Below are positions 1 through 7,600 of a stretch of DNA of 21,539 nt, one piece after another. How positions within the stretch are numbered: the stretch's first letter is position 1; each line of letters begins with the position of its first letter. The position numbers and the translations under genes are program-made. The DNA comes from Ktedonobacter racemifer (GTDB lineage: Bacteria > Chloroflexota > DTOL01 > JACQYG01), in NCBI GenBank assembly GCA_020723545.1, contig DYIS01000011.1, positions 1-21,539 on the forward strand, in the 5' to 3' direction. The notes beneath the pieces are model-generated. The model made no database searches, was not told where the DNA came from, and saw nothing but the letters and a program-made list of their open reading frames with translations.

Positions 1-590
1 TGCCACCACGTTCATGGTGCCGTCCCGCCGGGACACGAGCCCCTGAACCAGCAAGTAGGTATAATATCTTCGCCCAGATGTTGCCTGAGGCGAGCGATCA
101 GGTGGCCATTCGGATAGAGAACCAGGGTGCGGTATTCACCAACGATCTTCTCCCAGGGGGTAAGCTCCGGCAGGGGCGGAATATCCTGGCTGACTGACAG
201 GGGTAAACTGAGCTGCTGGTTGGGAGGGCAGTAGCGAAGACCGATCTCCCACTTTGCCGCCCGGCGGTCCGGACAGAACGTATCAAAGGCGCCGGCGTCA
301 GCCAGGTTCTCTAGGGCATCCCGGAGCAGGCCAGTCCTTTGCACTACGTCGGCAATAGATTGGTATAGCCCTCTTTCTTCTCGTTCTTCTACTGCTTGCC
401 CGGCGCCCACCTCGCCTACCATGTCTACGTTAAGAAGGCCCAGCCTCAAGCAGTCCTTCTCGATGGTGCATTTCTCCCTGCTGGTGTTGATGTCCGGATT
501 GAGCACTACGACCTCGTGTCTCCTGGCATCCTCCTTCAGGGTCTCCAGGTTGTAGAATCCCATCGGCTGTTGGTTGAAAATTGAGAGGGG
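1..590 (-). pseudogene. Remnant of error-prone DNA polymerase III alpha (DnaE2-like), C-terminal part
   Basis: The minus-strand reading from about 590 down to 12 looks like the late part of a DnaE-type replicative or translesion polymerase: the NQQPMGFY segment, DARRH, NPDINTS, RLGL, the helix-hairpin-helix region with RTGLLRDALENLADAGAFD, then LPELTPWEKIVGEYR. The match begins abruptly at about 590 with SIFNQQPMGFY and has no in-frame polymerase sequence upstream, so the catalytic N-terminal two thirds are missing. The apparent Met start at 563 is an internal Met of the PMGFY motif. Near position 55 the frame breaks: the open frame runs into a stop at 12, while the neighbouring frame continues with polymerase-like LLVQGLVSRRDGTMNVVA to the window edge and seems to lack part of the OB-fold. 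Truncation plus frameshift argue for a pseudogene. A sequencing error could explain the frameshift but not the abrupt 5' end. DnaE2 versus DnaE1 is inferred from resemblance only. Confidence 0.68.
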
Positions 591-1022
591 GCCCTTGCGG
601 ATGCGGGGTATTGGAGCGGGGCGAACGTTGCCCAGGCGGATGCCGAGGGCCCGGACCTATTCATTGCGACGACGGACTGGAAACAGCGGAAGGCGCTGCG
701 TGAGCAGCCTGCGCCTCACGAGCCGATCCCGGAGGGTTTGTCACCTCGTGAGCGGATGGAGCGGAAGCTGTTGACCCAGCGTGGACGCACCCTGTATGCG
801 AAGCGCGGCCAAACGGTGGAATCGGTGTTCGGGCAGATCAAAGATGGTCGTGGCTGCGACCGGTTTATGCAACGAGGGCAGGAGGCGTGTGACAGTGGGT
901 GGAAGCTGCTCTGCGCCACGCACAACTTGTTAAAGCTGTGGCGACAGGTGATGAGCACGGTAGAGAAAGCGCGGTGCCACGCGCACATTTCCGGAGAAGT
1001 TGGGGTTCAGGCAGCGGCCTGA
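588..1022 (+). pseudogene. 5'-truncated IS1182-type (DDE) transposase, C-terminal fragment
   Basis: One open frame runs from about 588 to the stop at 1020-1022. It reads LADAGYWS near 594-617, then DLFIATTDWKQRKALRE, then LYAKRGQTVESVFGQIK and THNLLKLWR near 906-944. These are the last parts of the DDE catalytic core of IS1182-type transposases: the ADAGY strand and the terminal E in the VESVFGQIK block. The N-terminal domain and the first catalytic Asp are absent. Upstream of 588 the sequence switches directly into the opposite-strand polymerase remnant, so the fragment starts at a rearrangement junction and has no start codon of its own; the TTG at 738 is internal. It cannot be active. The 208 bp between its stop and the next gene (1023-1230) may hold the right end of the element, but I could not define a terminal inverted repeat without the left end. 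Confidence 0.72.
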
Positions 1023-1230
1023 CAGGTCCCGGTAGCAATTTCGATGGAAGAATCTTCCAGCCGAACGAGCTTGGGGAGAATCCGCGAGCATGCGGCATGC
1101 ATGGACAGAGTTTGAGCAACAGGCTCTACCAATGTTTCAAAATAGGTTCGCACAGCGTTTAATAAGTGCGGTGCAACAGGACGTCGAGGCGATTTTTGTT
1201 GCGGCGAATTGCCGGCGGACCGGTGCGGGC

Positions 1231-1413
1231 TCAGGCCAGGAACATGAGACTCTTGGGCAGTTGCTGGAGCCAAGGGATGCTGGCAGCACCCACCACGCTC
1301 AGCACGATCATCACCAGTAAAGCCAGGACGATCAGGACAACGTAGAATACGAGCCCGGAGAGCAGGAAGCCGCAGCCGAACTTGAAACCGTCGCCCACGG
1401 ACAGCCGATTCAT
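1231..1413 (-). CDS. Small membrane protein, 60 residues, function unknown
   Basis: I do not recognise this gene. The 60-residue product begins MNRLSVGDGFKFG and then has a long hydrophobic stretch, roughly residues 14-46, enough for one long or two short membrane segments. It ends in a short amphipathic tail. The ATG at 1413-1411 is chosen over upstream in-frame codons because a strong ribosome-binding site (GGAGGT) lies 6 bases before it. A TATAAT box lies at 1464-1459, so the longer frame would start near or before the transcript start. It lies downstream of trpS on the same strand but has its own promoter. The charge pattern does not resemble a toxin or a known small transporter subunit. 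Confidence 0.6.
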   Translation of the reverse strand: MNRLSVGDGFKFGCGFLLSGLVFYVVLIVLALLVMIVLSVVGAASIPWLQQLPKSLMFLA

Positions 1414-1458
1414 TCTTGACCTCCATAAGGAAATATTCCAGGTGAAATCTTGGCGGGC

Positions 1459-1487
1459 ATTATAGCACAACTCCTCAGCGGGCGCAA
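1459..1487 (-). promoter_or_regulatory. Sigma-70-type promoter for the small membrane protein
   Basis: On the minus strand TTGCGC (1487-1482) and TATAAT (1464-1459) are separated by 17 bases. TGC directly before the -10 box makes it an extended -10. Transcription would begin near 1452, leaving about 40 bases of leader before the ATG at 1413. Confidence 0.6.
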
Positions 1488-1537
1488 AAACATTTTTGGG
1501 GCAGTGTTGTTTGGCGCGCCGAGGCACAGGCCGGAAG

Positions 1538-2515
1538 CTAGACCAGCTTCATGGCCTCCTTCACCTGGCCCAGGGTCTCCTGGGCGATGGCCCGGGCCCG
1601 GCGGGCGCTATCCTCGAGCACCTCTTCTACATACCCAGGCCTGGCGGCGAAGGCAGCCCGGCGCTCCCGGAAAGGGGCAAGAGCGTCGATGAGCCGCTTG
1701 GCGAAGATGTGCTTGTCCTCCACGCAGCCGATCTGGGCCGCCCGGCAGCGCTGACCGATCTCTTCCAGCCGATCAGCAGTGTAGATCTTGTGCAGCGAGT
1801 AAACGTTACACACCTCAGGGCGGCCAGGGTCCGTGCGGTAACGGCGCTGAGGGTCAGTGACCATTTTCATCACCAGGCGTTTGATCTCCTCGGGCGAGGC
1901 GGATATCTCGATGTGGTTATTCAGGCTCTTGCTCATTTTGTTAACGCCGTCGATGCCCATCACTCGCGGCACCTGGGTGAGCTTCGCCTGGCGCTCCACC
2001 AGCACCGGCTCGAAATAGTAGTTGAAACGCCTGACGATCTCTCGGGCGAACTCCAAATGGGGGAGCTGATCCTCGCCCACCGGGACGGTGTCAGCCTTAT
2101 ACAGGGCAATGTCCGCGGTTTGGAGCACCGGGTAGCCCAGGAGGCCATAGTTCACGTTATCCGGCTGCTGGCGAACCTTCTCCTTGAAGGTGGGCAAGCG
2201 GGTGAGCCAGCCCATGGGCGTCACCATGGACAGGAGCACGTGCAACTCCGCAACCTGGGGAACGTGCGACTGTACGAAGACGATGCTTTTCTCCGGGTCA
2301 ATGCCGGCGGCCAGCCAATCCAAAACCATTTCCTTAGTGTTTTCCCGGAGCTGTCCCGTGTCCGCCAGGGTGGTCAAGGCATGCAGGTCCACCACGCAGT
2401 AGATGCACTGGTAGTCGGCCTGCAGTGCCACGTAATTCTGGATAGCCCCCAGGTAATTGCCCAGGTGTTGTTTGCCAGTGGGCCGTGCGCCTGAGAAAAC
2501 GCGGCCTCTCAGCAT
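1538..2515 (-). CDS. trpS: Tryptophanyl-tRNA synthetase
   Basis: This is a class I aminoacyl-tRNA synthetase that charges tRNA-Trp using ATP in the cytoplasm. The 325-residue protein has the usual bacterial TrpRS length. The ATP-binding HIGH-type motif is GARPTGKQHLGN (residues 9-20), the TrpRS-specific stretch ADIALYKADTVPVGEDQ is at 134-150, and the second ATP motif KMSKS is at 193-197. All are intact. The ATG at 2515 has an AGGAG ribosome-binding site 6 bases upstream. The preceding minus-strand gene ends at 2525, only 9 bp away, so the two are probably co-transcribed from the promoter near 3400. No tryptophan leader peptide or T-box was seen upstream, consistent with its second position in the unit. 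Confidence 0.97.
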   Translation of the reverse strand: MLRGRVFSGARPTGKQHLGNYLGAIQNYVALQADYQCIYCVVDLHALTTLADTGQLRENTKEMVLDWLAAGIDPEKSIVFVQSHVPQVAELHVLLSMVTPMGWLTRLPTFKEKVRQQPDNVNYGLLGYPVLQTADIALYKADTVPVGEDQLPHLEFAREIVRRFNYYFEPVLVERQAKLTQVPRVMGIDGVNKMSKSLNNHIEISASPEEIKRLVMKMVTDPQRRYRTDPGRPEVCNVYSLHKIYTADRLEEIGQRCRAAQIGCVEDKHIFAKRLIDALAPFRERRAAFAARPGYVEEVLEDSARRARAIAQETLGQVKEAMKLV

Positions 2516-2524
2516 GCAGTGCTC

Positions 2525-3361
2525 CTATTGGTGTTTTCTGATTACTGCCCGGACCACCTTGACGGCTATGCTGCCACCTGGCACCACCAGTCCCACGGCG
2601 TCGGCGCCCACATCGAAGAGGAAATCCACGTTAGTCAGCCTGCTCAGCGTTCGGCGTAGCGCGCCATTTTCCACCGCCACCTCGCCGGTGAGACCGTCGA
2701 TCTCAATGGTGCCTTTTTTGTCCTTGTTCACCCAATGCACCTCGAAGCCGTAGATGGGACGGAAGAACAGAGCCAGGTCATCGATCTCCACGCTCTCCTC
2801 TTTGATATCGGTGCCAGCCACCGGCCTGATCAGCTTGCTTAGAAGCTGGCGTACCACAATAGATGCCCGGACCTCCGGCGAGACCACGATGGCACCGCCG
2901 GTGGCCAGGTCTTCCATGCTGGTCAGAGGTAACGAGGGAAAGGAGACGTATTTTGCCCAGTTCCCCTCCTTCCCGGTGACGGCATCCAGGAAGAGTTCTC
3001 GCCTATCCTCCTCCAGGCAGTGTTCGACGCCCCGCAGGCTGATATAGCTTCTTTTCTCCTTCAATACCGGGTATTTGCCTTCACCGATGGTCACCGACTG
3101 GACCTCTCTGCCAGTGACATCCACCTGGAATTCCCGGCTTCGGTCGTAGGCAAAACGCGTCTTGCACGATGCGCGCCAGAAGGGCTGGAAACGCTTTTCC
3201 GAGTAGGCGATCTCGATCTCCTCGGGCTTAGGCCGCAGCAGTAACCGGGAGACGGCTCCAAAGGCTTCAGCCTTGCGCTCGGAGGCCTTTCTCTGAGCAT
3301 CCTCCAGCGCCAGTTGGTCCTGCAGGACCAGTATCCTCTCCTCAGCGATGGTGACTTCCAT
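2525..3361 (-). CDS. Conserved-looking hypothetical protein upstream of trpS, 278 residues
   Basis: I do not recognise this family. The start is placed at the ATG at 3361-3359 (MEVTIAEER) because GAGGAGG lies just upstream; earlier in-frame Met codons lack this and fall close to the promoter. Residues about 5-35 are charged and likely helical (ILVLQDQLALEDAQRKASER). The middle holds two similar-looking blocks, FQPFWRASCKTRFAYD...FQVDVTGREV and FRPIYGFEVHWVNKD...IEIDGLTGEV, each ending in a D-x-TG-x-V turn reminiscent of PepSY-like folds; this is a visual impression, not a profile hit. The C-terminus (VGADAVGLVVPGGSIAVKVV) is hydrophobic and Gly-rich and might contact a membrane. There is no signal peptide. 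It is the first gene of a probable two-gene unit with trpS. Confidence 0.75.
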   Translation of the reverse strand: MEVTIAEERILVLQDQLALEDAQRKASERKAEAFGAVSRLLLRPKPEEIEIAYSEKRFQPFWRASCKTRFAYDRSREFQVDVTGREVQSVTIGEGKYPVLKEKRSYISLRGVEHCLEEDRRELFLDAVTGKEGNWAKYVSFPSLPLTSMEDLATGGAIVVSPEVRASIVVRQLLSKLIRPVAGTDIKEESVEIDDLALFFRPIYGFEVHWVNKDKKGTIEIDGLTGEVAVENGALRRTLSRLTNVDFLFDVGADAVGLVVPGGSIAVKVVRAVIRKHQ

Positions 3362-3395
3362 GCGCCACCCCTCCTCGCCCTGGACGATTGTGCCT

Positions 3396-3424
3396 ATCAT
3401 ATCTTTCAAGACGCCAAAAGTCAA
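3396..3424 (-). promoter_or_regulatory. Promoter for the hypothetical protein-trpS unit
   Basis: On the minus strand TTGACT (3424-3419) and TATGAT (3401-3396) are separated by 17 bases, close to the sigma-70 consensus. Transcription would start near 3389, about 28 bases before the ATG at 3361. The promoter diverges from that of the GntR gene, with about 100 bp between the two -35 boxes. Confidence 0.7.
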
Positions 3425-3523
3425 GGTTCTCGGGCTCCCAGCTCACTCCCCCTTCACCACCCATACTTTATTGCCACATTCTACCACATCAGCAAGCTAT
3501 GTCCGGATCTCAGGTTATGCCTC

Positions 3524-3553
3524 TTGACAAATGCCACCGACTTGCTCTATCAT
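3524..3553 (+). promoter_or_regulatory. Promoter of the GntR-transporter-transcarbamylase unit
   Basis: TTGACA (3524-3529, perfect consensus) and TATCAT (3548-3553) are separated by 18 bases. The transcript would begin near 3560, about 37 bases before the TTG start of the regulator. The next 9 kb contain only same-strand genes and no comparably clear promoter, so this is the best candidate for driving the whole unit. Confidence 0.7.
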
Positions 3554-3564
3554 ATGTCAGACAT
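3554..3564 (+). promoter_or_regulatory. Candidate operator palindrome (GntR autoregulation)
   Basis: ATGTC-A-GACAT is a perfect 5-bp inverted repeat around one base, lying directly after the -10 box and over the expected transcription start. A repressor bound here would block the promoter. GntR/HutC regulators commonly bind short palindromes in their own promoters, so the adjacent regulator is the natural candidate. I did not find a second copy upstream of the permease or transcarbamylase genes. Confidence 0.45.
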
Positions 3565-3596
3565 CATACAAAGTCACGGTGCGCCGGAGTGGCCGT

Positions 3597-4331
3597 TTGA
3601 AGATCAAGACTGATCCTCGACCCCTGTATATCCAGGCTGAAGAGTCTCTCGGCCATCTAATGCGAGAAGAATACCGCCCCGGCGACAAGCTTCCTCCCGA
3701 GCCCATCCTGGCTGAGCAACTGGGCATTTCCCGTCCCACCCTTCGCGAAGCGTTGAGGGCCTTCGAGGAATCCGGCCTCATCGTGCGGCGCCGTGGCATC
3801 GGCACGTTCATCGGCCGGCCCAAGCCCGTCATCCAAAGTGGCCTGGAGACCCTGGAAAGCCTGGACTCTCTGGCCCGGAAGATGGGGCTGGAGTGCGCCA
3901 CGGTGGGCCTGGCCATCCAATCCCAACTCGCCTCTACGGCGCTGGCCGCCAAGCTGGGCATACCCGAGGCGTCGCCGGTGACCGTGGTGGAGCGCACCAA
4001 GAGCGCCAATGGCCAGCCTGTGGCCTACATGTACGACGTGCTGCCCGCCAGCGTGGCCACCAGGGACGAGGTGGTGGCCGGCTTTCGAGGCTCGGTGATA
4101 GACTTCCTCTTGGAGCGCGGCTCGCCGCGCCTGACGCACGACTGGACCAATATCGTACCCACCCGGGCGGGGACAGATATCGCCGCCCGGCTCAACCGGC
4201 GGCCATCGGATGTGCTGCTTCTCCTGGAGGAATTCACCTACTCCGTCGCCGGCCAGGTGGTGGACTATTCCCGCAACTACTTCGTTCCCAGTTTCTTCCA
4301 GTTTCACGTGGTCCGGCGCATCCAGGGCTAG
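3597..4331 (+). CDS. GntR-family (HutC/UTRA) transcriptional regulator
   Basis: The product is a cytoplasmic ligand-responsive DNA-binding protein. The N-terminal winged helix (about residues 8-75) shows the GntR pattern GDKLPPEPILAEQLGISRP, TLREALRAFEESG and RRRGIGTFI. The rest (about 90-240) fits the UTRA ligand-binding domain, with VVERTKSANGQPVAYMYDVLP near its start and DYSRNYFVP near its end. The start is placed at TTG 3597, giving 244 residues, because GGAG lies 7 bases upstream and the product then begins KIKTDPRPLYIQ as usual for HutC members. The in-frame ATG at 3531 lies within the promoter. It is the first gene of the transporter-transcarbamylase unit (45 bp to the permease), so it probably senses the imported substrate or a derivative and represses the unit. 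The ligand is unknown. Confidence 0.92.
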   Translation: MKIKTDPRPLYIQAEESLGHLMREEYRPGDKLPPEPILAEQLGISRPTLREALRAFEESGLIVRRRGIGTFIGRPKPVIQSGLETLESLDSLARKMGLECATVGLAIQSQLASTALAAKLGIPEASPVTVVERTKSANGQPVAYMYDVLPASVATRDEVVAGFRGSVIDFLLERGSPRLTHDWTNIVPTRAGTDIAARLNRRPSDVLLLLEEFTYSVAGQVVDYSRNYFVPSFFQFHVVRRIQG

Positions 4332-4376
4332 CATGGTGGTAAAGCCCTGGGACAAAACGTTTCCCCGGAGCAAGCC

Positions 4377-5426
4377 ATGGTCACCTCTTGGCTGAAGGAG
4401 CGACCGCTCCTGAACGATATGTTGGTGTCCTTGCTGGCCGTGTTCGCCGCCTTCGTAGTGGGCGCCGGCCTCTTGGTCCTGGCCGGGGCAGATCCCCTGG
4501 TGGCCTACCGGCCCCTCCTTCTGGGGGCCTTCAGCAGCCGCTACGGCATCACCGAGACCCTGGTGAAGGCCACGCCGCTATTGTTGGTGGGCCTGGGCAT
4601 CGCTGTGGCCTTCCGCGGGGGCATCCTGAACATCGGCGCCGAGGGACAGTTGATCGTGGGCACCATCGCCACGACGTGGGTGGTGCTGGCCTTCAAAGGG
4701 CTGCCAGGGCCGCTTCTGCTGCTCCTGGCCCTGGCCGCCGGCTTCCTGGGCGGGGCCCTCTGGGGGGCCGTCCCCGGGGTGTTGAAGGCAAAGATCGGCG
4801 CCAACGAGATCCTCATTACCATCATGATGAACCAGATCGCCGCGCTCCTCCTGGGCTTCTTGATCCGGGGGCCCATGATCGACGCAGAGGAGGTGGCCTA
4901 CGGGACGGGTTATCCACAATCGGCCCTCATCCCAGAGGGCAGTTGGCTCCTGAGGCTCCCGCAGACCAGGCTTCACGCCGGCCTTCTCTTGGCACTCCTG
5001 GCAGCCTTTCTTGTCTACGTCTTCCTGTGGCGTACCACCCTGGGATACCAGATCCGCGTCGTGGGCACCAATCCCCAAGCCGCCCGCTACGGCGGCATCA
5101 GCGTGGCCAGGAACCTGATCATCGCCACCTGCATCAGCAGCGGCCTGGCCGGCCTGGCCGGCATGATCGAGGTGACGGGAGTGCATCACCGCCTGCTGGA
5201 CGGCATCTCTGCCGGCTATGGTTTCACCGCCATCGTGGTAGCCCTCTTTGGTAAGCTCCATCCCTTGGGGATTATCCCCGCTTCCTTCCTGTTCGGGGCC
5301 CTTCTGGTAGGCGCCGACATGATGCAGCGCACGGTGGGGATACCGGCTGGCCTGGTGAACTCCATCCAGGGGCTGGTGGTTGTCTTCGTGGTCTCCACCG
5401 AGATCTGGCAGCGGAGGAGGGCGTAG
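4377..5426 (+). CDS. BMP-type ABC transporter permease 1 (YufP/NupP-like)
   Basis: An inner-membrane permease subunit of the branched-chain-amino-acid/nucleoside ABC importer superfamily (BPD_transp_2 type). At 349 residues it is of normal length, with about eight or more hydrophobic segments. The conserved cytoplasmic loop FRGGILNIGAEGQ (residues 79-91) is the hallmark of the nucleoside-importer permeases that partner BMP lipoproteins. The ATG at 4377 is preceded by CCGGAGC at suitable spacing. Its stop (5424-5426) is separated from permease 2 by a single base, so the two are translationally coupled and should form the heterodimeric channel. Characterised relatives import purine or pyrimidine nucleosides; the substrate here could be another nitrogen-rich compound, as the downstream genes suggest. 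Confidence 0.93.
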   Translation: MVTSWLKERPLLNDMLVSLLAVFAAFVVGAGLLVLAGADPLVAYRPLLLGAFSSRYGITETLVKATPLLLVGLGIAVAFRGGILNIGAEGQLIVGTIATTWVVLAFKGLPGPLLLLLALAAGFLGGALWGAVPGVLKAKIGANEILITIMMNQIAALLLGFLIRGPMIDAEEVAYGTGYPQSALIPEGSWLLRLPQTRLHAGLLLALLAAFLVYVFLWRTTLGYQIRVVGTNPQAARYGGISVARNLIIATCISSGLAGLAGMIEVTGVHHRLLDGISAGYGFTAIVVALFGKLHPLGIIPASFLFGALLVGADMMQRTVGIPAGLVNSIQGLVVVFVVSTEIWQRRRA

Positions 5427-5427
5427 T

Positions 5428-6363
5428 ATGGTGGAACAACTCCTCGCCCAGGGTTTCATCATCGGGGTCCTGGCAACCAGCATCCGCCTTACCGCCCCCA
5501 TGCTGTTCGCTGCCCTGGGGGAGATGTTCGCCGAGCGCGCCGGCGTGTTGAATCTGGGCGTGGAGGGCATCATGCTCATGGGCGCCTACTTCGCTTTTTG
5601 GGCGTCTTTCACCTCCGAGAGCCCCTGGCTGGGACTTGTGGCCGGGATGGCCATTGGGGGGCTCATGGGCCTGGGAATGGCCTTCATCAGCGTAAACCTG
5701 CGTGCCAACCAGGGCATAAGCGGCATCGGAATATATCTCTTGGGGTGGGGCCTCTCCAGCCTGTTCTTCCGCCTGACCTTCGGGGCCATCAGCGGCGTGG
5801 CCGGCTTCCAGCCGGTGAACATCCCAATCTTGAGCGCCATCCCCGTCCTGGGCCCGGTATTGTTTCAACACAACGTGGTGGTGTACATTGCCTTACTCCT
5901 GGTGCCGCTGTCCTATGTGGTGCTGTTCAAGACCACCTTCGGCCTCAGCCTCCGGGCGGTAGGAGAGAACCCCGAGGCGGCGGACACCATGGGCATCCAG
6001 GTCTACCTGATACAGTACGTCTGCGTTATCCTGGGCGGCATACTGGCCGGGCTGGCCGGGGCTTTTTTGACCGTAGGGCAGATGAATATGTTCGTGGACA
6101 ATATCACCGCCGGCCGCGGCTTCATCGCCATTGCCCTGGTCTACTTCGGGCGCTGGAGCCCCTACGGCATCCTGGCCGGCTCCTTCCTTTTCAGCATCGT
6201 GGATGCCTTGCAGATGTGGATGCAGGTGATAGGTTTCGGCGTCCCCTACGAGGTGCTGGTGATGCAGCCCTACATCCTGACCGTGCTGGTATTGGCCCTG
6301 GCCGTGGGCCGGTCGGGCGGGCCGGCTGCTTTGTCCAAGCCCTACGTGCGTGGGGGGACGTAA
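5428..6363 (+). CDS. BMP-type ABC transporter permease 2 (YufQ/NupQ-like)
   Basis: The second membrane-spanning subunit of the importer, 311 residues from the ATG at 5428. This start has GGAGGAGGG upstream and follows the stop of permease 1 directly; an earlier in-frame Met at 5380 lies inside permease 1 and is rejected. The family loop GEMFAERAGVLNLGVEGIML (residues 31-50) is intact. The remainder alternates hydrophobic helices with short loops, including a second conserved region near SLRAVGENPEAADTMGI. Permeases 1 and 2 would form the channel energised by the double ATPase at 7699. The next gene begins 122 bp downstream, a gap that holds a strong Shine-Dalgarno-like sequence with only a 20-codon reading frame. 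Confidence 0.93.
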   Translation: MVEQLLAQGFIIGVLATSIRLTAPMLFAALGEMFAERAGVLNLGVEGIMLMGAYFAFWASFTSESPWLGLVAGMAIGGLMGLGMAFISVNLRANQGISGIGIYLLGWGLSSLFFRLTFGAISGVAGFQPVNIPILSAIPVLGPVLFQHNVVVYIALLLVPLSYVVLFKTTFGLSLRAVGENPEAADTMGIQVYLIQYVCVILGGILAGLAGAFLTVGQMNMFVDNITAGRGFIAIALVYFGRWSPYGILAGSFLFSIVDALQMWMQVIGFGVPYEVLVMQPYILTVLVLALAVGRSGGPAALSKPYVRGGT

Positions 6364-6485
6364 GACTCCGGCGCTATCCCTGTCATCGGGAGAGGAGGTG
6401 ATGCCACGGAGGAGATTTGCCCGGCGATTTGTCTTAAAGCCCGCACGTGTATTCTGGAATTAGCCAAAGGAGGTAACACGACGAG

Positions 6486-7547
6486 ATGAACCGCAAGATG
6501 CTCGGCTTTGCCTTGGCACTGCTGGTACCCTTGAGCGCCCTGGCCGCCTGCGGCCCCACGCCAGTGCCCACCGCCGCCCCGGTGGTAGTTACAAAGGAGG
6601 TGCCGGTGGTGGTCACCGCTACGCCTGCCCCCACCAAGCCGGCCAAGGTGTTCAAGGTGGCCCTCATCCTGCCCAGCACCATGGATGACCTGGCCTGGAG
6701 CCAGTCCATGTACCAGGGCGTGAAGAAGGTCAAGGAAGAGATGGGCCCGGCCATGGAGTTCACCGTTTCAGAGAACCTGTACAAGATCGTAGACGCCGGC
6801 GCCGCCATCCGCGACTACGCCGGGAAAGGCTATGACCTGGTCATCGCCCACGGCTCCCAATATCAGACCGTGGTCCGCGACATCGCCAGGGAATTCCCTA
6901 AGACCAGCTTTGCCTACGGTACCGGTTTTCAGACCGGCCCTAACATCTTCGCCTACGACCCCCAGGCCCAGCAAGGAGGGTATATGCTGGGGATGTTGGC
7001 CGCTGGGATGACCAAGAGCGGCAAGGTGGGCATCGTGGGACCGGTGAAGGGCGGCGATGCCATCAAGTACAACGAGGGCTTCAAACAGGGAGTGGCTGCC
7101 ATCAACCCCAAGGTCATCGTGTTGGAGACCTACACCGGCAGCTTCGCCGAGTTCGTCAAGGCCAAGGAGATGGCGGCCACACACATGGATGCCGGGGCTG
7201 ACGTCCTTACTGGCACGGCGCAACAAAGCGTATCCATAACCAAGGCCGCCGCTGAGCGCAAGGGGGTCTACATGCTCTGCAGCGACATGGACCAGAGCAA
7301 GCTGGCCCCGGACACCGTGCTGGCCTCCCAGATCTATCAATGGGACGAGGTGGTCCGGCGCATGATCACCCTGAACAAGTCCGGCATCCTGGGCGGTGAG
7401 CGGCTGGTGCTGGACTTCTCCGGCGGCAAGCTGCAACTGGTGTACAACCCCAAGCTGGAGGGCAATATCCCCAAGGACTTGAAGGACAAGGTAGAGAAGG
7501 CCAAGCAGGACATCATCTCCGGGAAGCTGGAGATAAAGCTCCCATAG
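6486..7547 (+). CDS. BMP-family substrate-binding lipoprotein of the ABC importer
   Basis: The extracellular, lipid-anchored solute receptor of the importer, 353 residues. A type II signal peptide (MNRK followed by a hydrophobic stretch) ends in the lipobox LAAC with Cys22 as the lipidated residue. A flexible Val/Thr/Pro/Ala linker (about 23-52, including VVVTATPAPTK) is typical of Chloroflexota lipoproteins. The BMP domain follows from about residue 55 (FKVALILPSTMDDLAWSQSM) to the end, with features such as DLVIAHGSQYQ, PKTSFAYGTG and GGYMLGMLAAGMTKSGKVGI. AAAGGAGG lies 12 bases before the ATG. BMP (PnrA-like) receptors are best known for nucleosides, but close relatives bind other heterocycles and ureides, so the ligand must be determined. 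A strong hairpin after the stop may raise the yield of this subunit. Confidence 0.94.
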   Translation: MNRKMLGFALALLVPLSALAACGPTPVPTAAPVVVTKEVPVVVTATPAPTKPAKVFKVALILPSTMDDLAWSQSMYQGVKKVKEEMGPAMEFTVSENLYKIVDAGAAIRDYAGKGYDLVIAHGSQYQTVVRDIAREFPKTSFAYGTGFQTGPNIFAYDPQAQQGGYMLGMLAAGMTKSGKVGIVGPVKGGDAIKYNEGFKQGVAAINPKVIVLETYTGSFAEFVKAKEMAATHMDAGADVLTGTAQQSVSITKAAAERKGVYMLCSDMDQSKLAPDTVLASQIYQWDEVVRRMITLNKSGILGGERLVLDFSGGKLQLVYNPKLEGNIPKDLKDKVEKAKQDIISGKLEIKLP

Positions 7548-7569
7548 GGACAACTGTGGAAGGCTCGAC

Positions 7570-7600
7570 CCTTGGGCGGCAGTTGTGCTGCCGCCCAAGG
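7570..7600 (+). terminator. Strong hairpin after the binding-protein gene (no U tract)
   Basis: A perfect 13-bp stem CCTTGGGCGGCAG / CTGCCGCCCAAGG with loop TTGTG starts 22 bases after the BMP stop. No run of T follows, so it is more likely a partial terminator or an mRNA-stabilising 3' structure than a full stop. Such hairpins after the binding-protein gene are common in ABC operons and favour expression of the receptor over downstream genes. Confidence 0.6.

Noticed and set aside
1023..1230. Additional gene or complete IS right end after the transposase remnant
   Set aside because: Short open frames here have no ribosome-binding site or known motif. A terminal inverted repeat cannot be defined because the left end of the element is missing.
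1496..2494. 332-residue plus-strand frame opposite trpS
   Set aside because: It is the antisense shadow of a clear tryptophanyl-tRNA synthetase and has no ribosome-binding site or known motif.
4388..5254. Long Arg/Gly/Pro-rich frame inside permease 1
   Set aside because: It is out of frame with the permease, has the composition typical of a shifted high-GC gene, and lacks membrane segments.
5380..5427. Upstream Met as the start of permease 2
   Set aside because: It lies within permease 1. The ATG at 5428 has a strong ribosome-binding site and gives the family's usual N-terminus.
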